Shown: positions 10,818-20,227, counted from the first letter of the stretch. The stretch: DNA of 43,688 bases from Rhodospirillales bacterium (GCA_028291345.1 JAQGIF010000232.1:1-43688), one strand, 5' to 3'. The notes: a model not told the origin generated them from the letters alone. Numbers and translations: made by a program.

Positions 10818-12265
10818 CTACCCTGCAGGTTCTGGCCGTCGCATCCGAGATCTATCCGCTGATCAAGACCGGTGGCCTGGCCGACGTGGTCGGCGCGCTG
10901 CCGGCGGCGCTGGCGCAGGAGGATGTCGCCGTTCGCACGCTGGTGCCGGGTTACCCTTCGGTCCTTGCCGCGCTGAAGCCGGCCAAGACGGTGATGACCA
11001 TCGGTGACAGCTTCGGCGCGCCGGCACGCGTGCTGGCCGGAACGGCGGCTGGGATGGAGATATTGGCGCTCGATGCCGCGCACCTGTTCGATCGGCCCGG
11101 CAATCCTTACTCCGGGCCGGACGGCCTGGACTGGCCGGACAATCAGCGACGCTTCGCGGCGCTGTCGCGCGCCGCCGCCGATGTGGCGCTGGGCGCGGTC
11201 AAAGGTTACCGGCCGGATGTCGTGCATGCGCATGACTGGCAAGCCGGACTCACCTTCGCCTATATGAATTTCGCCCAGGGGCGCCGGCCGGGCACGGTGA
11301 TGACCATCCATAATCTGGCCTTTCAGGGGCAATTCTCGGCCGCGTTTTTTCCGATGCTCGGCCTGCCGCCGCAAGCCTTCAGCCTTGCCGGCGTCGAATA
11401 TTACGGCGGAGTCGGCTATCTGAAGGCCGGGCTGCATTATGCCGATCGCGTGACCACGGTATCACCTGGCTATGCCGCCGAAATCCGTACCCCTGAGGAG
11501 GGGATGGGCTTCGACGGGCTATTGCGCGACCGTAGCGCGACGATGAGCGGAATACTCAACGGCATCGATACCGAGGCTTGGAACCCCCAGACCGATCCGC
11601 ATCTTGCCATGCAGTACAGCAAGGCCAGCATGGGCCGGCGCGCGGTGAACAAGGCCGCCCTTCAATCGCAGCTCGGTCTCGACCAGGATCCCGAGGCGCC
11701 TCTGTTCGGGGTTGTCACCCGGCTGAGCTGGCAGAAGGGGATGGATCTTTTGGTGGCGAACGTCCCGACATTGCTGGGGCAGGGCGCGCAGCTTGCCGTA
11801 TTGGGTGCCGGCGAACCGGGCCTGGAGGCCGGTTTCCGCGCCGCCGCCGCTTCCAACCCCGGCCGGGTCGGCTGCGTCATCGGCTATGACGAGGCGCTGG
11901 CGCATCGGGTGCTGGCAGCGTCGGATGCTGTGCTGGTGCCGTCGCGCTTCGAGCCATGCGGGCTGACCCAGCTTTACGCCCTGCGCTACGGCACTGTGCC
12001 GGTCGTCGCCCGCGTCGGCGGACTCTCCGATACGGTGATCGATGCCAATCCGGCCGCGATGGGTAGGGGCGTCGCTACCGGCGTGCAGTTCGCGCCGGTG
12101 ACCTATGAGATGATGCGGGTCGCGATCGAACGGTCGGTGGCGCTTTACCGGCAGCCCGCGGTCTGGAAAAAACTCCAGTCCAACGGCATGGCATCGGACG
12201 TGTCCTGGCGCGATCCGGCGCGCCGCTATGCCGCGTTGTTTCGCGAACTGGTTCCCGCTGGCTGA
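10814..12265 (+). CDS. glgA: Glycogen synthase (ADP-glucose)
   Basis: 483 residues, GT5, GT-B fold. It extends alpha-1,4 glucan chains from ADP-glucose. The N-terminal [13 protein letters not shown] loop binds ADP-glucose, and the C-terminal donor region has [17 protein letters not shown] with the conserved glutamate. The start overlaps the glgC stop as ATGA, which implies translational coupling, and the stop shares a base with the next gene's ATG (TGATG at 12263-12267). Confidence 0.96.
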   Translation: MTTLQVLAVASEIYPLIKTGGLADVVGALPAALAQEDVAVRTLVPGYPSVLAALKPAKTVMTIGDSFGAPARVLAGTAAGMEILALDAAHLFDRPGNPYSGPDGLDWPDNQRRFAALSRAAADVALGAVKGYRPDVVHAHDWQAGLTFAYMNFAQGRRPGTVMTIHNLAFQGQFSAAFFPMLGLPPQAFSLAGVEYYGGVGYLKAGLHYADRVTTVSPGYAAEIRTPEEGMGFDGLLRDRSATMSGILNGIDTEAWNPQTDPHLAMQYSKASMGRRAVNKAALQSQLGLDQDPEAPLFGVVTRLSWQKGMDLLVANVPTLLGQGAQLAVLGAGEPGLEAGFRAAAASNPGRVGCVIGYDEALAHRVLAASDAVLVPSRFEPCGLTQLYALRYGTVPVVARVGGLSDTVIDANPAAMGRGVATGVQFAPVTYEMMRVAIERSVALYRQPAVWKKLQSNGMASDVSWRDPARRYAALFRELVPAG

Positions 12266-15200
12266 TGCTGCGTTCTGTGCTGGACAGTGGATCGCCTGAA
12301 CGGCTGGGCGTCACCCCCCGCGGCGCGGGGGTCAACGTCGCGGTGTTTTCCGGCCATGCCGATGCCATCGAATTCTGCCTCTTCGACGCGGCGGGCGAGC
12401 GGGAGGTGCGGCGGGTCAAGCTGCCCGAGCGCAGCGGCGATATATTTCATGGATTGATCGGCGATGTGCCGGCCGGAGCGCGTTATGGCTTGCGGGCCTA
12501 TGGTCCCTATGCCCCCGCCGCCGGGCATCGCTTCAACCCGTCGAAACTGCTGATCGATCCTTATGCGCGGGCGATCGATCGGCCGTTCAAGCTGCATCCC
12601 TCGATGTTCTCGACCGTGCCGGGCAGCACACTGCCAGACGATGCGGACAGTTCCGGGGCCATGCCGAAAGCGATCGTCGTGCCGTCCAGCCCCAAGCTTA
12701 CGCCGCACGCGCTGGTCCCATGGGATAGAACCGTTCTTTACGAACTCCATGTGCGCGGTTTTACAATGCAGCGAGATGCGATACCGGTATCTCTGCGCGG
12801 AACGTTCGGCGGCCTTGGCCATCCGGCGTCGATCGAGCATCTGGTCAAGCTCGGCGTTACGTCGGTCGAAATTATGCCGGCGGCAGCCTGGATCGAAGAA
12901 CGGCACCTGGCAGCACTCGGCCTCCAGAATTACTGGGGCTACAATACCGTCGCCTTCATGACGCCGGATCCGCGTCTGGCACCCGGCGGCTGGGACGAGG
13001 TGCGCACGACTGTCGCGGCGCTGGCCAAAGCCGGCATCGAGACGATTGCCGATATCGTGCTCAATCATACCGGCGAGGGTCACGCGCTGGGTCCAACCCT
13101 GTCGATGCGCGGGCTGGACAATGCCAGCTATTACCGGCTGCTTCCCGGCAATCCGGCCGGTTATGTCGACGACGCCGGCTGCGGCAATGTTCTGGCGCTG
13201 GATCGCCCGCCTGTCGTGCGGCTGGCGATGGACACGCTGCGCTGCTGGGCCGAACTGGGCGGCGTACATGGCTTCCGGTTCGATCTCGCGCCGGTTCTGG
13301 GCCGCCGCGGCGATGGGTTCGACCCGGCGGCGCCGTTGCTGTCCGCAATCTCGCAGGACCCGTTACTGCGGGAACTCAAGCTGATCGCCGAACCGTGGGA
13401 TGTCGGCGCCGGCGGTTATCAGGTCGGCGCTTTCCCCGGTGGCTGGGGCGAATGGAACGACCATTTCCGCGACGACGTGCGCCGCTTCTGGCGTGGCGAC
13501 CCGATGGGTCTGGGCGAACTTGCAACACGGCTCGCCGCTTCGGCCGATCTGTTCGCCCGCAAGAACCGGCCCTCGCGCAGCGTGAATTTCGTCGTGGCGC
13601 ATGACGGATTCACTCTGGCCGATCTCGTGTCCTATACACGCAGAGCCAACTTCGCCAACGGCGAGGATAATCGCGACGGCACCGAGGATAACCGGTCCTG
13701 GAATAATGGGGTCGAGGGACAAAACGACGATCCTGCTGTGCGCGCTGCCCGCCTTCGCGATCAGCGCGCTTTGCTGGCGATCCTGCTGCTCGCGCGGGGC
13801 ACGCCGATGCTGGCGATGGGCGCCGAACTCGGTCACAGCCAGGGCGGCAATAACAACGCCTATGCCCAGGACAATGAAACCTCCTGGATCGACTGGGCGG
13901 CCGCCGATGAATCACTCGCCGCCTGGACGGCGCGGCTGATCGCGATCCGCCGCGATAACCCAGCCTTTCACGAAGATCGCTTCCTGATCGGACAGCCGAT
14001 CGAGGGCGGGTTCCTGCCGGACGTCGAATGGCGGCGGCCAGATGGGAAAGCGCTGGAGATCGCGGATTGGGAAACGCCCTACGGATCGGCCCTTGTCATG
14101 CTGTTATCCAGTACGGCATCGGCCGGATGCGATCGAGCCGCCCTGGCGATCAATCGCGGCCACACGCCGGTGGCGATCGCGCTGCCCGACGCGCGGGACG
14201 GCTATGAATGGCGTAGCCTCGCCAATAGCGGCGATGCCGATGACATCGGAGGCCCGGTCGATGACGGTGCGATCCTCACCGGGCGGTCGATTCTGGTTCT
14301 GGCGGAGACGGTCAGCCGCTCCCACCAGCCTGTTCGCCGTGGCCGCGCCGAGGTGCTGGAGCGGCTGGCCCGCGCCGCCGGCATCGCGGCGGAATGGAGC
14401 GCGGTCGATCGCACCCGCCATATCGTCGGCGATGATACCAAGCGAGCCTTGCTGGCGTCGCTTCACCTGCCCGCCGCGACCGAGCGCGAAGCGGCGGACA
14501 CGCTGATTCGCTTCGCCGACGAGCATGACCGCCGACCGTTGCCCTCTGCGCTGACCATCTGGGTCGACGAGCCGGCCGTGCTGGACCTGCCGCTGGAGCG
14601 CGATCTTTCGCGCCGCTCCCTATTACTGACGGTGACCTTGGAAAGCGGCGAGACGCGATCCGTGTCCGTCGGCGCCATGAACGGAACGCTGTTGCCCGGC
14701 AAGGCGATCGACGGGCGCGAATACCTGCTTTGGCGGATCACCTTGCCTGCATTGCCCATCGGTCGGCATGTCGTGCGGCGGGAGGATGCGCCCGGGGCGA
14801 CGTGCTTGCTGACGGTCGCGCCGCGTAGGGGTTTCTTGCCGGCGATGCTTGCCGATGGCGGCCGGGCATTCGGCATCACGGCGCAGCTTTATTCCATGCG
14901 CGGCGCCGCAGACCAGGGCATAGGCGACTTCAGCGTTCTGGCCGACCTGGCGGAGGCCACGGCGCGAGAAGGCGGATCGGCGGTGATCATCAACCCGCTG
15001 CATGCCCTGTTTGCCGCCGATCGCGGCCGGGCAAGCCCGTACCAGCCCAACGACCGTCGGTTCCTCGACCCGATCTATCTGGATGTCGGTTGGCCCGGCG
15101 ATGGCGCGCACGAGAAAATCTTCTCCGCCCTCTCGGCCACGGCCGTGGTCGACTACCCGGCGGTATGGGCGGCCAAGTCCGCGATTTTGGAGCGGCGTTT

Positions 15201-16452
15201 CGCCGAATTCGACGCGACGCCTGCCAGCGATTTCGCCGCGTTCGTGGCGGCGGGCGGAAGCGCATTGCGGCGTTACGCGATCTTCGAGGCGATTGCGGAA
15301 ACCCGTCCAGGCGAACTCTGGAAGGCGTGGCCGATCGGACTGTCGGATGTGAACAGCCCGGCAGTCGAGGCATTCGCCCAGGTGAATCAGGGCCGCGTTC
15401 GCTTCCATCAATATCTGCAATATCTGTGCGACCGGCAGCTGAGTGAGGCGGCCCGACGCGCGGGGGCGGCGGGGCTCGGCCTTGGCCTTATGCGCGACCT
15501 CGCGATCGGCGCTGCGCCGGACGGGGCGGAGGTCTGGGCGCAGCCCGACATGTTCGTGAGCGGCGTATCGGTCGGCGCCCCCCCGGACCCGCTGGCTCTC
15601 AATGGGCAAATCTGGGGCCTGCCGCCGCTCGATCCCCATGGTATGGCGAGGACGGGATTCAGCGCTTTCGCCGGATTGCTGGCAGCGAATATGCGCCATG
15701 CCAGGGGCCTCCGCATCGACCATGTGATGGGCGTTTCGCGCCTGTTCTGGGTGCCGGATGGGGCCGACGGCAAGGATGGAGCCTATGTCGCTTATCCCTT
15801 CAAGGACCTGCTGGGCCAGCTGACCGTGGAGAGCAGCCGCGCCCAGTGCCTGGTCATCGGCGAGGATCTGGGTACGGTGCCCGAGGGCTTGCGCGAACCG
15901 CTGGCGGCGGCGGATGTACAGAGCTATCGCGTCCTGTTCCTTGAGCGGGACGGGATCGGCTTCAAGCCGCCTGAAAGCTATCGGGCCAACGCGCTCGCCT
16001 GCATCTCGACCCATGATCTGCCGACCTTCATCGGCTGGTGGGAAGCGGCCGATCTCAAGGAACGGCATGCGCTGGGCATAATCCCGTCCGACGGCATCGC
16101 CGAGGCCGTGGCGATCCGCGCGGATGAAAAAGCGGCGCTGATCGACGCGCTGGTTGCCGAGGCGCTGCTCCCTCCGCTCGAAACGGGCGTTGCCCCGCCG
16201 GTCGAACAGATCATGGCGGCGGCGCATGCCTATGTCGCGCGGTCACAGGCCGCCCTGGTGATGGCGCAAACCGATGATCTGGCCGGCGAGCTTATCGCCG
16301 TCAACCTGCCGGGCACAAGCATCGAGCGGGCGAACTGGCGGCGGAAGATCGAAATACCGGTCTCCGACCTGCTCGGTACGCCGACCGCGCAGGCCATTTT
16401 GGAGGCGCTGCGCGAGGCGCGGGGAACAACGCGCCTGCGCAAAAGCCGCTAG
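12265..16452 (+). CDS. GlgX-MalQ fusion: glycogen debranching enzyme joined to 4-alpha-glucanotransferase
   Basis: One uninterrupted 1395-codon frame. Residues 1 to about 690 match GlgX (isoamylase-type GH13) with nucleophile Asp340 (GFRFDLA), acid/base Glu376 (LIAEPWD) and Asp447 (VAHDGFTL). Residues from about 690 match MalQ (GH77) with Asp1152 (RIDHVMG), Glu1200 (VIGEDLGTVP) and Asp1251 (STHDLPTF). All six expected catalytic carboxylates are visible, so both halves look active. GlgX removes the short branches left by GlgP, mainly maltotetraose, and MalQ can disproportionate maltotetraose into longer chains for GlgP plus glucose. The fusion therefore combines two sequential steps, as the eukaryotic debranching enzyme also does with different domains. 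It is the last gene of the coupled operon. No stop or shift is seen at the junction. Confidence 0.93.
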   Translation: MLRSVLDSGSPERLGVTPRGAGVNVAVFSGHADAIEFCLFDAAGEREVRRVKLPERSGDIFHGLIGDVPAGARYGLRAYGPYAPAAGHRFNPSKLLIDPYARAIDRPFKLHPSMFSTVPGSTLPDDADSSGAMPKAIVVPSSPKLTPHALVPWDRTVLYELHVRGFTMQRDAIPVSLRGTFGGLGHPASIEHLVKLGVTSVEIMPAAAWIEERHLAALGLQNYWGYNTVAFMTPDPRLAPGGWDEVRTTVAALAKAGIETIADIVLNHTGEGHALGPTLSMRGLDNASYYRLLPGNPAGYVDDAGCGNVLALDRPPVVRLAMDTLRCWAELGGVHGFRFDLAPVLGRRGDGFDPAAPLLSAISQDPLLRELKLIAEPWDVGAGGYQVGAFPGGWGEWNDHFRDDVRRFWRGDPMGLGELATRLAASADLFARKNRPSRSVNFVVAHDGFTLADLVSYTRRANFANGEDNRDGTEDNRSWNNGVEGQNDDPAVRAARLRDQRALLAILLLARGTPMLAMGAELGHSQGGNNNAYAQDNETSWIDWAAADESLAAWTARLIAIRRDNPAFHEDRFLIGQPIEGGFLPDVEWRRPDGKALEIADWETPYGSALVMLLSSTASAGCDRAALAINRGHTPVAIALPDARDGYEWRSLANSGDADDIGGPVDDGAILTGRSILVLAETVSRSHQPVRRGRAEVLERLARAAGIAAEWSAVDRTRHIVGDDTKRALLASLHLPAATEREAADTLIRFADEHDRRPLPSALTIWVDEPAVLDLPLERDLSRRSLLLTVTLESGETRSVSVGAMNGTLLPGKAIDGREYLLWRITLPALPIGRHVVRREDAPGATCLLTVAPRRGFLPAMLADGGRAFGITAQLYSMRGAADQGIGDFSVLADLAEATAREGGSAVIINPLHALFAADRGRASPYQPNDRRFLDPIYLDVGWPGDGAHEKIFSALSATAVVDYPAVWAAKSAILERRFAEFDATPASDFAAFVAAGGSALRRYAIFEAIAETRPGELWKAWPIGLSDVNSPAVEAFAQVNQGRVRFHQYLQYLCDRQLSEAARRAGAAGLGLGLMRDLAIGAAPDGAEVWAQPDMFVSGVSVGAPPDPLALNGQIWGLPPLDPHGMARTGFSAFAGLLAANMRHARGLRIDHVMGVSRLFWVPDGADGKDGAYVAYPFKDLLGQLTVESSRAQCLVIGEDLGTVPEGLREPLAAADVQSYRVLFLERDGIGFKPPESYRANALACISTHDLPTFIGWWEAADLKERHALGIIPSDGIAEAVAIRADEKAALIDALVAEALLPPLETGVAPPVEQIMAAAHAYVARSQAALVMAQTDDLAGELIAVNLPGTSIERANWRRKIEIPVSDLLGTPTAQAILEALREARGTTRLRKSR

Positions 16453-16504
16453 CGACCGCTGCCAAAACTGCGTAGTTAGTCTTAAACGGGACCGGGAGGA
16501 CATC

Positions 16505-17230
16505 ATGGCCGCGACGAAGATCGATATCAAAACGCACGACGGCATTGTGGATAGCCATTTCTTCACCCCGCAGGGCAAGGGACCCGCGCCTGCCGTCATT
16601 TTCTATATGGATGGGCTGGGCTTGCGGCAGGCTTTGTTCGACATGGCCGAGCGGCTGGCCTCCAACGGCTATGCTGTGCTGCTACCAAATCTCTATTACC
16701 GCCATGGCGTGTCCGCGCCGATCGACATGATGAAGGACCGCGAGCGGATGATGGAGATGGTCCAATCCGTCACCAACAAGGGGACGATGCAGGACACCGA
16801 GCATTTCGTGGCGTTCCTCGACAGCCAACCCTGCGTCGCCGGCCCCAAGATCGGCTGCGTCGGCTATTGCATGGGCGGGGCGCTGAGTCTGACCGCGGCC
16901 GGAAGCTACCCGGAGCGCGTCGAGGCCGCGGCCTCATTCCACGGGGCGCGGCTGGCGACCGATGCGACCGACAGCCCGCATCTGCTGGCGCCCGAAATGC
17001 TCAGCGAAATCTATGTCGGCGTGTCGGAGATCGACCCCTATCTCACGCCCGGCGAGACCGACCGGCTGGAGGCCGCGCTGACACAGGCGAAGGTGAACGC
17101 CACGGTCGAAATCTATCCCGGCGTCCAGCATGGCTTCGCCGTCCCCGGCCTCCCTATCTATGACCGGGAAGCCTCGGAACGGCATTGGGAACGGCTGCTG
17201 GCCTTGTTCGAGCGGAACTTACAATCTTAG
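16505..17230 (+). CDS. Dienelactone hydrolase family protein
   Basis: 241 residues, alpha/beta hydrolase fold. The nucleophile is Cys122 in GYCMGG, the mark of the dienelactone hydrolase family, with His209 (VQHGFA) and probably Asp177 (SEIDPYL) completing the triad. GGGAGG lies just upstream of the ATG at 16505. It starts 52 bases after the fusion gene and could be read through from the glg operon, but its function is unlikely to be in glycogen metabolism. The true substrate is unknown; many family members hydrolyse esters or lactones other than dienelactone. Its stop overlaps the convergent DUF899 stop by four bases. Confidence 0.85.
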   Translation: MAATKIDIKTHDGIVDSHFFTPQGKGPAPAVIFYMDGLGLRQALFDMAERLASNGYAVLLPNLYYRHGVSAPIDMMKDRERMMEMVQSVTNKGTMQDTEHFVAFLDSQPCVAGPKIGCVGYCMGGALSLTAAGSYPERVEAAASFHGARLATDATDSPHLLAPEMLSEIYVGVSEIDPYLTPGETDRLEAALTQAKVNATVEIYPGVQHGFAVPGLPIYDREASERHWERLLALFERNLQS

Positions 17231-17919
17231 CCGTAGCTGAGCTTGGGATGGGTGGCGGCTCCGCGCCCCTCCGGTGTCAGGTCGAGCAGATTCCATAGCG
17301 GCCAGATCGAATCGACATGCCGCGCATGCTGACCGGGATCCTTCGGCGCATAGAGCAATTCGGCGCTCCAAAAATGACGGATAGTACCGTCGCGGCGGAT
17401 GAAGAGATTCAGTGCCGGCATCTGTGAGCCGTCCGCGGCCTCGGCATGATAGTCGTGCTGGTAATCATTGCCTCCCGAGGAAAGCAGTCTCAACCGAGAC
17501 CAGCCGCGTTCCGAGGCGAAGTTGCGGATGCGTGCCATGGGAGATCGGGCGACAACCACCAAGCTGGCGCGCTGATTGACATGCGGAGCCTCGCCGTCCA
17601 GCCCGTCCAGGATGGACGTACAGGCAGGGCAGGGCCGTTCCATCTTAGGGCCGTACATGAAGCTGTAGACGATTAGCGTGTCCTTGTCGCCGAACAGCTC
17701 CGATAGCTTCACCGGGCCGTCGTCACTGTCGAATTCGTAATCCTGGGTAATCTCGCCGCCAGGCGGCAGCTCCCGCCTCAGCGCCGCTACACGCTCGATC
17801 TGGCGGCGAAGATCGATTTCGGCGCAAAGCAGCGCGTCGCGCGCCATGCGGTAGTCCGGCCCTTCATTGGGGAAGCGCACCTGGTGCAGCATGTCCGCGG
17901 TGGCGATAGGTTCTACCAT
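17227..17919 (-). CDS. DUF899 family thioredoxin-like protein
   Basis: 230 residues. An N-terminal helical region (RDALLCAEIDLRRQIERVAA, then LRRELPPGG) leads into a thioredoxin-like core with YSFMYGP, a C-P-A-C motif (ERPCPACTS) and a C-terminal FWSAELLY. DUF899 proteins have a thioredoxin fold and are often beside ArsR regulators in Proteobacteria, but no biochemical function is settled. This is the last gene of the arsR operon and a paralogue of the gene at 18206-18775; the paralogue has C-N-S-C at the same place. Confidence 0.85.
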   Translation of the reverse strand: MVEPIATADMLHQVRFPNEGPDYRMARDALLCAEIDLRRQIERVAALRRELPPGGEITQDYEFDSDDGPVKLSELFGDKDTLIVYSFMYGPKMERPCPACTSILDGLDGEAPHVNQRASLVVVARSPMARIRNFASERGWSRLRLLSSGGNDYQHDYHAEAADGSQMPALNLFIRRDGTIRHFWSAELLYAPKDPGQHARHVDSIWPLWNLLDLTPEGRGAATHPKLSYG

Positions 17920-17933
17920 GCTCGTTCTCCTGA

Positions 17934-18194
17934 TCAGTGTAAGGATGATTGGTGAGACGGCTGCCTAATCGCGCGGAACGCGCCGAGCGTGAGGCCGATA
18001 GCGGCGACAGCGAGCGCGTAACATCGCCAGCAATGCTCATAAGGCGTTGTGCCGTGAAGGCCACAGATGGAAGGTGCAGCGACGGCCGGCATCATTCCGG
18101 CGGTTGCGGCCAGCGATATCCAGGCGAGGATCGAGAACAGGAGCAGCCAAGCCGCGCGTACCGAGTTCCCGGGCATCCGCAATTGTGACGTCAT
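17934..18194 (-). CDS. Small membrane protein in the arsR-DUF899 operon
   Basis: 86 residues with two predicted membrane helices (about 14-38 and 58-76) joined by a loop with two cysteines and two histidines (SICGLHG, YEHCWRC). AGGAG lies nine bases before the ATG at 18194, and the upstream DUF899 stop is a few bases further, so it is part of the operon. The C-x-x-C and His pattern could bind metal or form a disulfide. I do not recognise a named family. Its placement between two thioredoxin-like proteins suggests a membrane partner for them. Confidence 0.65.
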   Translation of the reverse strand: MTSQLRMPGNSVRAAWLLLFSILAWISLAATAGMMPAVAAPSICGLHGTTPYEHCWRCYALAVAAIGLTLGAFRAIRQPSHQSSLH

Positions 18195-18205
18195 CAAGCC
18201 GCTCC

Positions 18206-18775
18206 TTACATGTAGCTGGCTTTCGGACGCCAATCGTCCGCGCCGTCGGTAAGCAGGTCGAAGAAATGCCAGGCCGTGCAGAAATCGTCGCCCGGCCGAA
18301 ATGTGGCGTCGGAGACACGATAGATTTTCCTCTCTGTGCGCCGAAAAACGGAAACGCCCGGGTGCCATCGGCCGTCATGCGCGTACCCCATGTCCTGGGC
18401 GAAGTGCGTGCCCTGATGCGAGACCATACGGAACCGCCAGCCGCGCGAGGCCTTGAATGCTTCCTGGGTTTGCGGATCGTCGGGAGAGGAGACAACGAAT
18501 GCAGCCCGGTTTTCCAGATGCTGCAGGATGCCATTGAACCCGTCAGCCCAGAGGGTGCAGCTATTGCAACCGGTCCCCATGTTATGGATCAAGAAGAGTT
18601 CCTGTTTATCTCCGAACAGCTTCGACAGGGCGATCTGTCCCCCCATCACCTGAAAACGATAGTCCTGAACCTCCTGCGGCTCGGCCTCCGCCTGAAGCTG
18701 GCGCATTTGCTTGCGAAGGGTTTCGATCTGGTGTCGATAGTCGTTGAGACGATCGGCGGTACTCCGGTAATCCAT
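18206..18775 (-). CDS. DUF899 family thioredoxin-like protein (second copy)
   Basis: 189 residues. A coiled-coil-like N-terminus (residues about 5-35, rich in Arg, Gln and Leu) precedes the thioredoxin-like core. The active-site-like motif is G-C-N-S-C (MGTGCNSCTLW), and the C-terminus carries FCTAWHFFDLL. It is shorter than the other DUF899 in this operon and clearly diverged from it. It lies 15 bases after the arsR stop. DUF899 proteins have no proven reaction; redox or thiol chemistry is a guess from the fold and the C-x-x-C. Confidence 0.85.
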   Translation of the reverse strand: MDYRSTADRLNDYRHQIETLRKQMRQLQAEAEPQEVQDYRFQVMGGQIALSKLFGDKQELFLIHNMGTGCNSCTLWADGFNGILQHLENRAAFVVSSPDDPQTQEAFKASRGWRFRMVSHQGTHFAQDMGYAHDGRWHPGVSVFRRTERKIYRVSDATFRPGDDFCTAWHFFDLLTDGADDWRPKASYM

Positions 18776-18790
18776 TCCGCGGCATCCTTT

Positions 18791-19183
18791 TTATGGTTCG
18801 GAAGAATCTGCGGGCGGCGGGGCGTCCAGCGCCATCAGATGCTGGGCCAATATGTCGAACTGGTCCTGCCAATATTTGCTGTAGCGGTTGATCCAAACGG
18901 CGACGTCAGCGATCGGTCCGGCGTCGAGGCTGCAGCGGCTTATTCTGCCGGTGCGTGCCTGCCGCACCAGTCCGGCGCGCACCAACCCCTGGATATGCCG
19001 CGACACGGCCTGGAGCGAGATGGAAAAACCCGCCGCGATCTCGGATACCAGGAGGTCACCCTCGTCAAGCCGCACCAGGATCGCGCGCCGAACTGGATCG
19101 GAAAGCGCAAAAAAGACCCGGTCCAGCCGATCGGATTGCGGATCGGCTCCGAGGTCGAAGGCAACTATGTTGGAAACAGTCAT
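18791..19183 (-). CDS. ArsR family transcriptional regulator
   Basis: 130 residues with a winged helix-turn-helix: FFALSDPVRRAILVRLDEGD, then SEIAAGFSISLQAVSRHIQG and LVRAGLVRQARTGR. It has none of the paired cysteines of the metal-sensing ArsR proteins and belongs to the larger SdpR-like, non-metal group that is often next to DUF899 or SRPBCC genes. It is the first gene of a four-gene leftward operon. A perfect 45-bp inverted repeat begins eight bases upstream of its start, so autorepression is very likely. The inducing signal is unknown. Confidence 0.9.
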   Translation of the reverse strand: MTVSNIVAFDLGADPQSDRLDRVFFALSDPVRRAILVRLDEGDLLVSEIAAGFSISLQAVSRHIQGLVRAGLVRQARTGRISRCSLDAGPIADVAVWINRYSKYWQDQFDILAQHLMALDAPPPADSSEP

Positions 19184-19190
19184 AGGGTAC

Positions 19191-19235
19191 GATAATCAAT
19201 TGATCGGTTGATTGTCAATCGATCAATTGATTATC
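19191..19235. promoter_or_regulatory. ArsR operator: perfect inverted repeat with 16-bp arms
   Basis: Left arm GATAATCAATTGATCG (19191-19206), right arm CGATCAATTGATTATC (19220-19235), with a 13-base spacer that itself holds GATTG-T-CAATC. The core CAATTG is self-complementary in each arm, so two or three dimer sites may overlap. It lies immediately upstream of arsR and must cover the operon promoter or the transcript start. Confidence 0.85.
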
Positions 19236-19282
19236 AGGGCAGACGCCTCATCTAAGCGCGAGTTGGGCGAGTAGCGGCGCTT

Positions 19283-19600
19283 CTAAAGGAACCAGTGCTT
19301 TTCGTAGACCAGGGTGAAGGCGATCAGCAGTACGGGTACGATCCAGCCAGTGGCGGGCGGCACCTTGGCCGCCAACCGGTTGGGAACAATCAGCGCCACT
19401 GCCAACCCCGCCAGCGCGGCGGTGCCAATCCAGCCGTAATACATCATTGTCGGGCCGGATTCTTTTGCCGGCAAAGCTTCGATGCTCACCTTGTTGAGCA
19501 TCGGGTAATAGCGGAACAGCTGCCAGCCGAAATTATAGGCCAGTACATAGACGAAGGCCGAAACCAGCGAGAAGACGGCGAAACGGGCATGCTGTGTCAT
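19283..19600 (-). CDS. Small integral membrane protein
   Basis: 105 residues with three predicted membrane helices (about 8-28, 50-71 and 83-102) and a tyrosine-rich segment YNFGWQLFRYYP. The start overlaps the stop of the upstream membrane gene (19597-19600), so the two are translationally coupled. I do not recognise the family. The helix arrangement and pairing suggest a two-subunit membrane complex with the 153-residue neighbour. Confidence 0.6.
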   Translation of the reverse strand: MTQHARFAVFSLVSAFVYVLAYNFGWQLFRYYPMLNKVSIEALPAKESGPTMMYYGWIGTAALAGLAVALIVPNRLAAKVPPATGWIVPVLLIAFTLVYEKHWFL

Positions 19601-20058
19601 TGGCCGAACCCCTTGATGTTATTCAGAATGTGGCCGACCAGAAATGCGTACCAGACGAAAAACGCGAGAATCGCGGTCATGTATTTCCGCGCAGCGGTAT
19701 ATTGCGCCGCCAACGGTGCGCGCCAGTACATCCAATAGGCCGGCAGCATGAACAGGCCGATAGCCATGAAATGCTCCTTGATCTCGAAGATACCGTTGGC
19801 CATTGGCAGGTTGAGATCCTCGAGCGCGGTGCGAATTTCCAGCCGGTAGGGTGCGTAGACGATGCCGCCCAGAATCGCGGTCAGGATATAAAGAACGACG
19901 ATCGCATCGGTGTAATGCGCGCTCGGTACATTCGCGAACCTGCCGACGAAGGAATGCGGCACCGCCGGCTTTCGCCATGCGGCGAGCGTCTGGTGTGTAA
20001 TTCCGCCCAGCAGCGCGACCGCCAGCAGCGCATGAATTATCAGAAGCGTGGTGATCAT
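19597..20058 (-). CDS. Four-helix membrane protein with intramembrane histidines
   Basis: 153 residues, four predicted membrane helices (about 2-26, 50-70, 92-111 and 126-147). Histidines His9, His22, His48 and one each near 95 and 143 lie in or near the helices, a pattern seen in membrane b-haem or quinone proteins but not proof of it. The family is not recognised with certainty. It is first in a two-gene leftward operon with the 105-residue membrane protein and stands apart from the arsR operon and from greB. Confidence 0.6.
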   Translation of the reverse strand: MITTLLIIHALLAVALLGGITHQTLAAWRKPAVPHSFVGRFANVPSAHYTDAIVVLYILTAILGGIVYAPYRLEIRTALEDLNLPMANGIFEIKEHFMAIGLFMLPAYWMYWRAPLAAQYTAARKYMTAILAFFVWYAFLVGHILNNIKGFGQ

Positions 20059-20227
20059 GGTTCCCTCATCCGCCGGGGCCTTCCGCGTGTCCCTGACTCC
20101 TAAGATGATAGCACGCTGAATTTCCCCAGGTCATTCGGGAAAATAATAGAGATTGCGTCGCTCCGTGTTGCCGTGGGCGCGACGACACCACATGATCATT
20201 CCTAAAGCATGCCGAAAGCCGCGATCG

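Noticed and set aside
12226-13269. A 347-codon leftward frame opposite the glgA/fusion junction
   Set aside because: No family match and biased composition; it overlaps the overlapping stop-start of two real genes.
14623-16227. A 534-codon leftward open frame opposite the fusion gene
   Set aside because: GC-rich coding DNA often leaves long antisense frames open. It has no recognisable domain and lies wholly opposite well supported catalytic motifs of MalQ.
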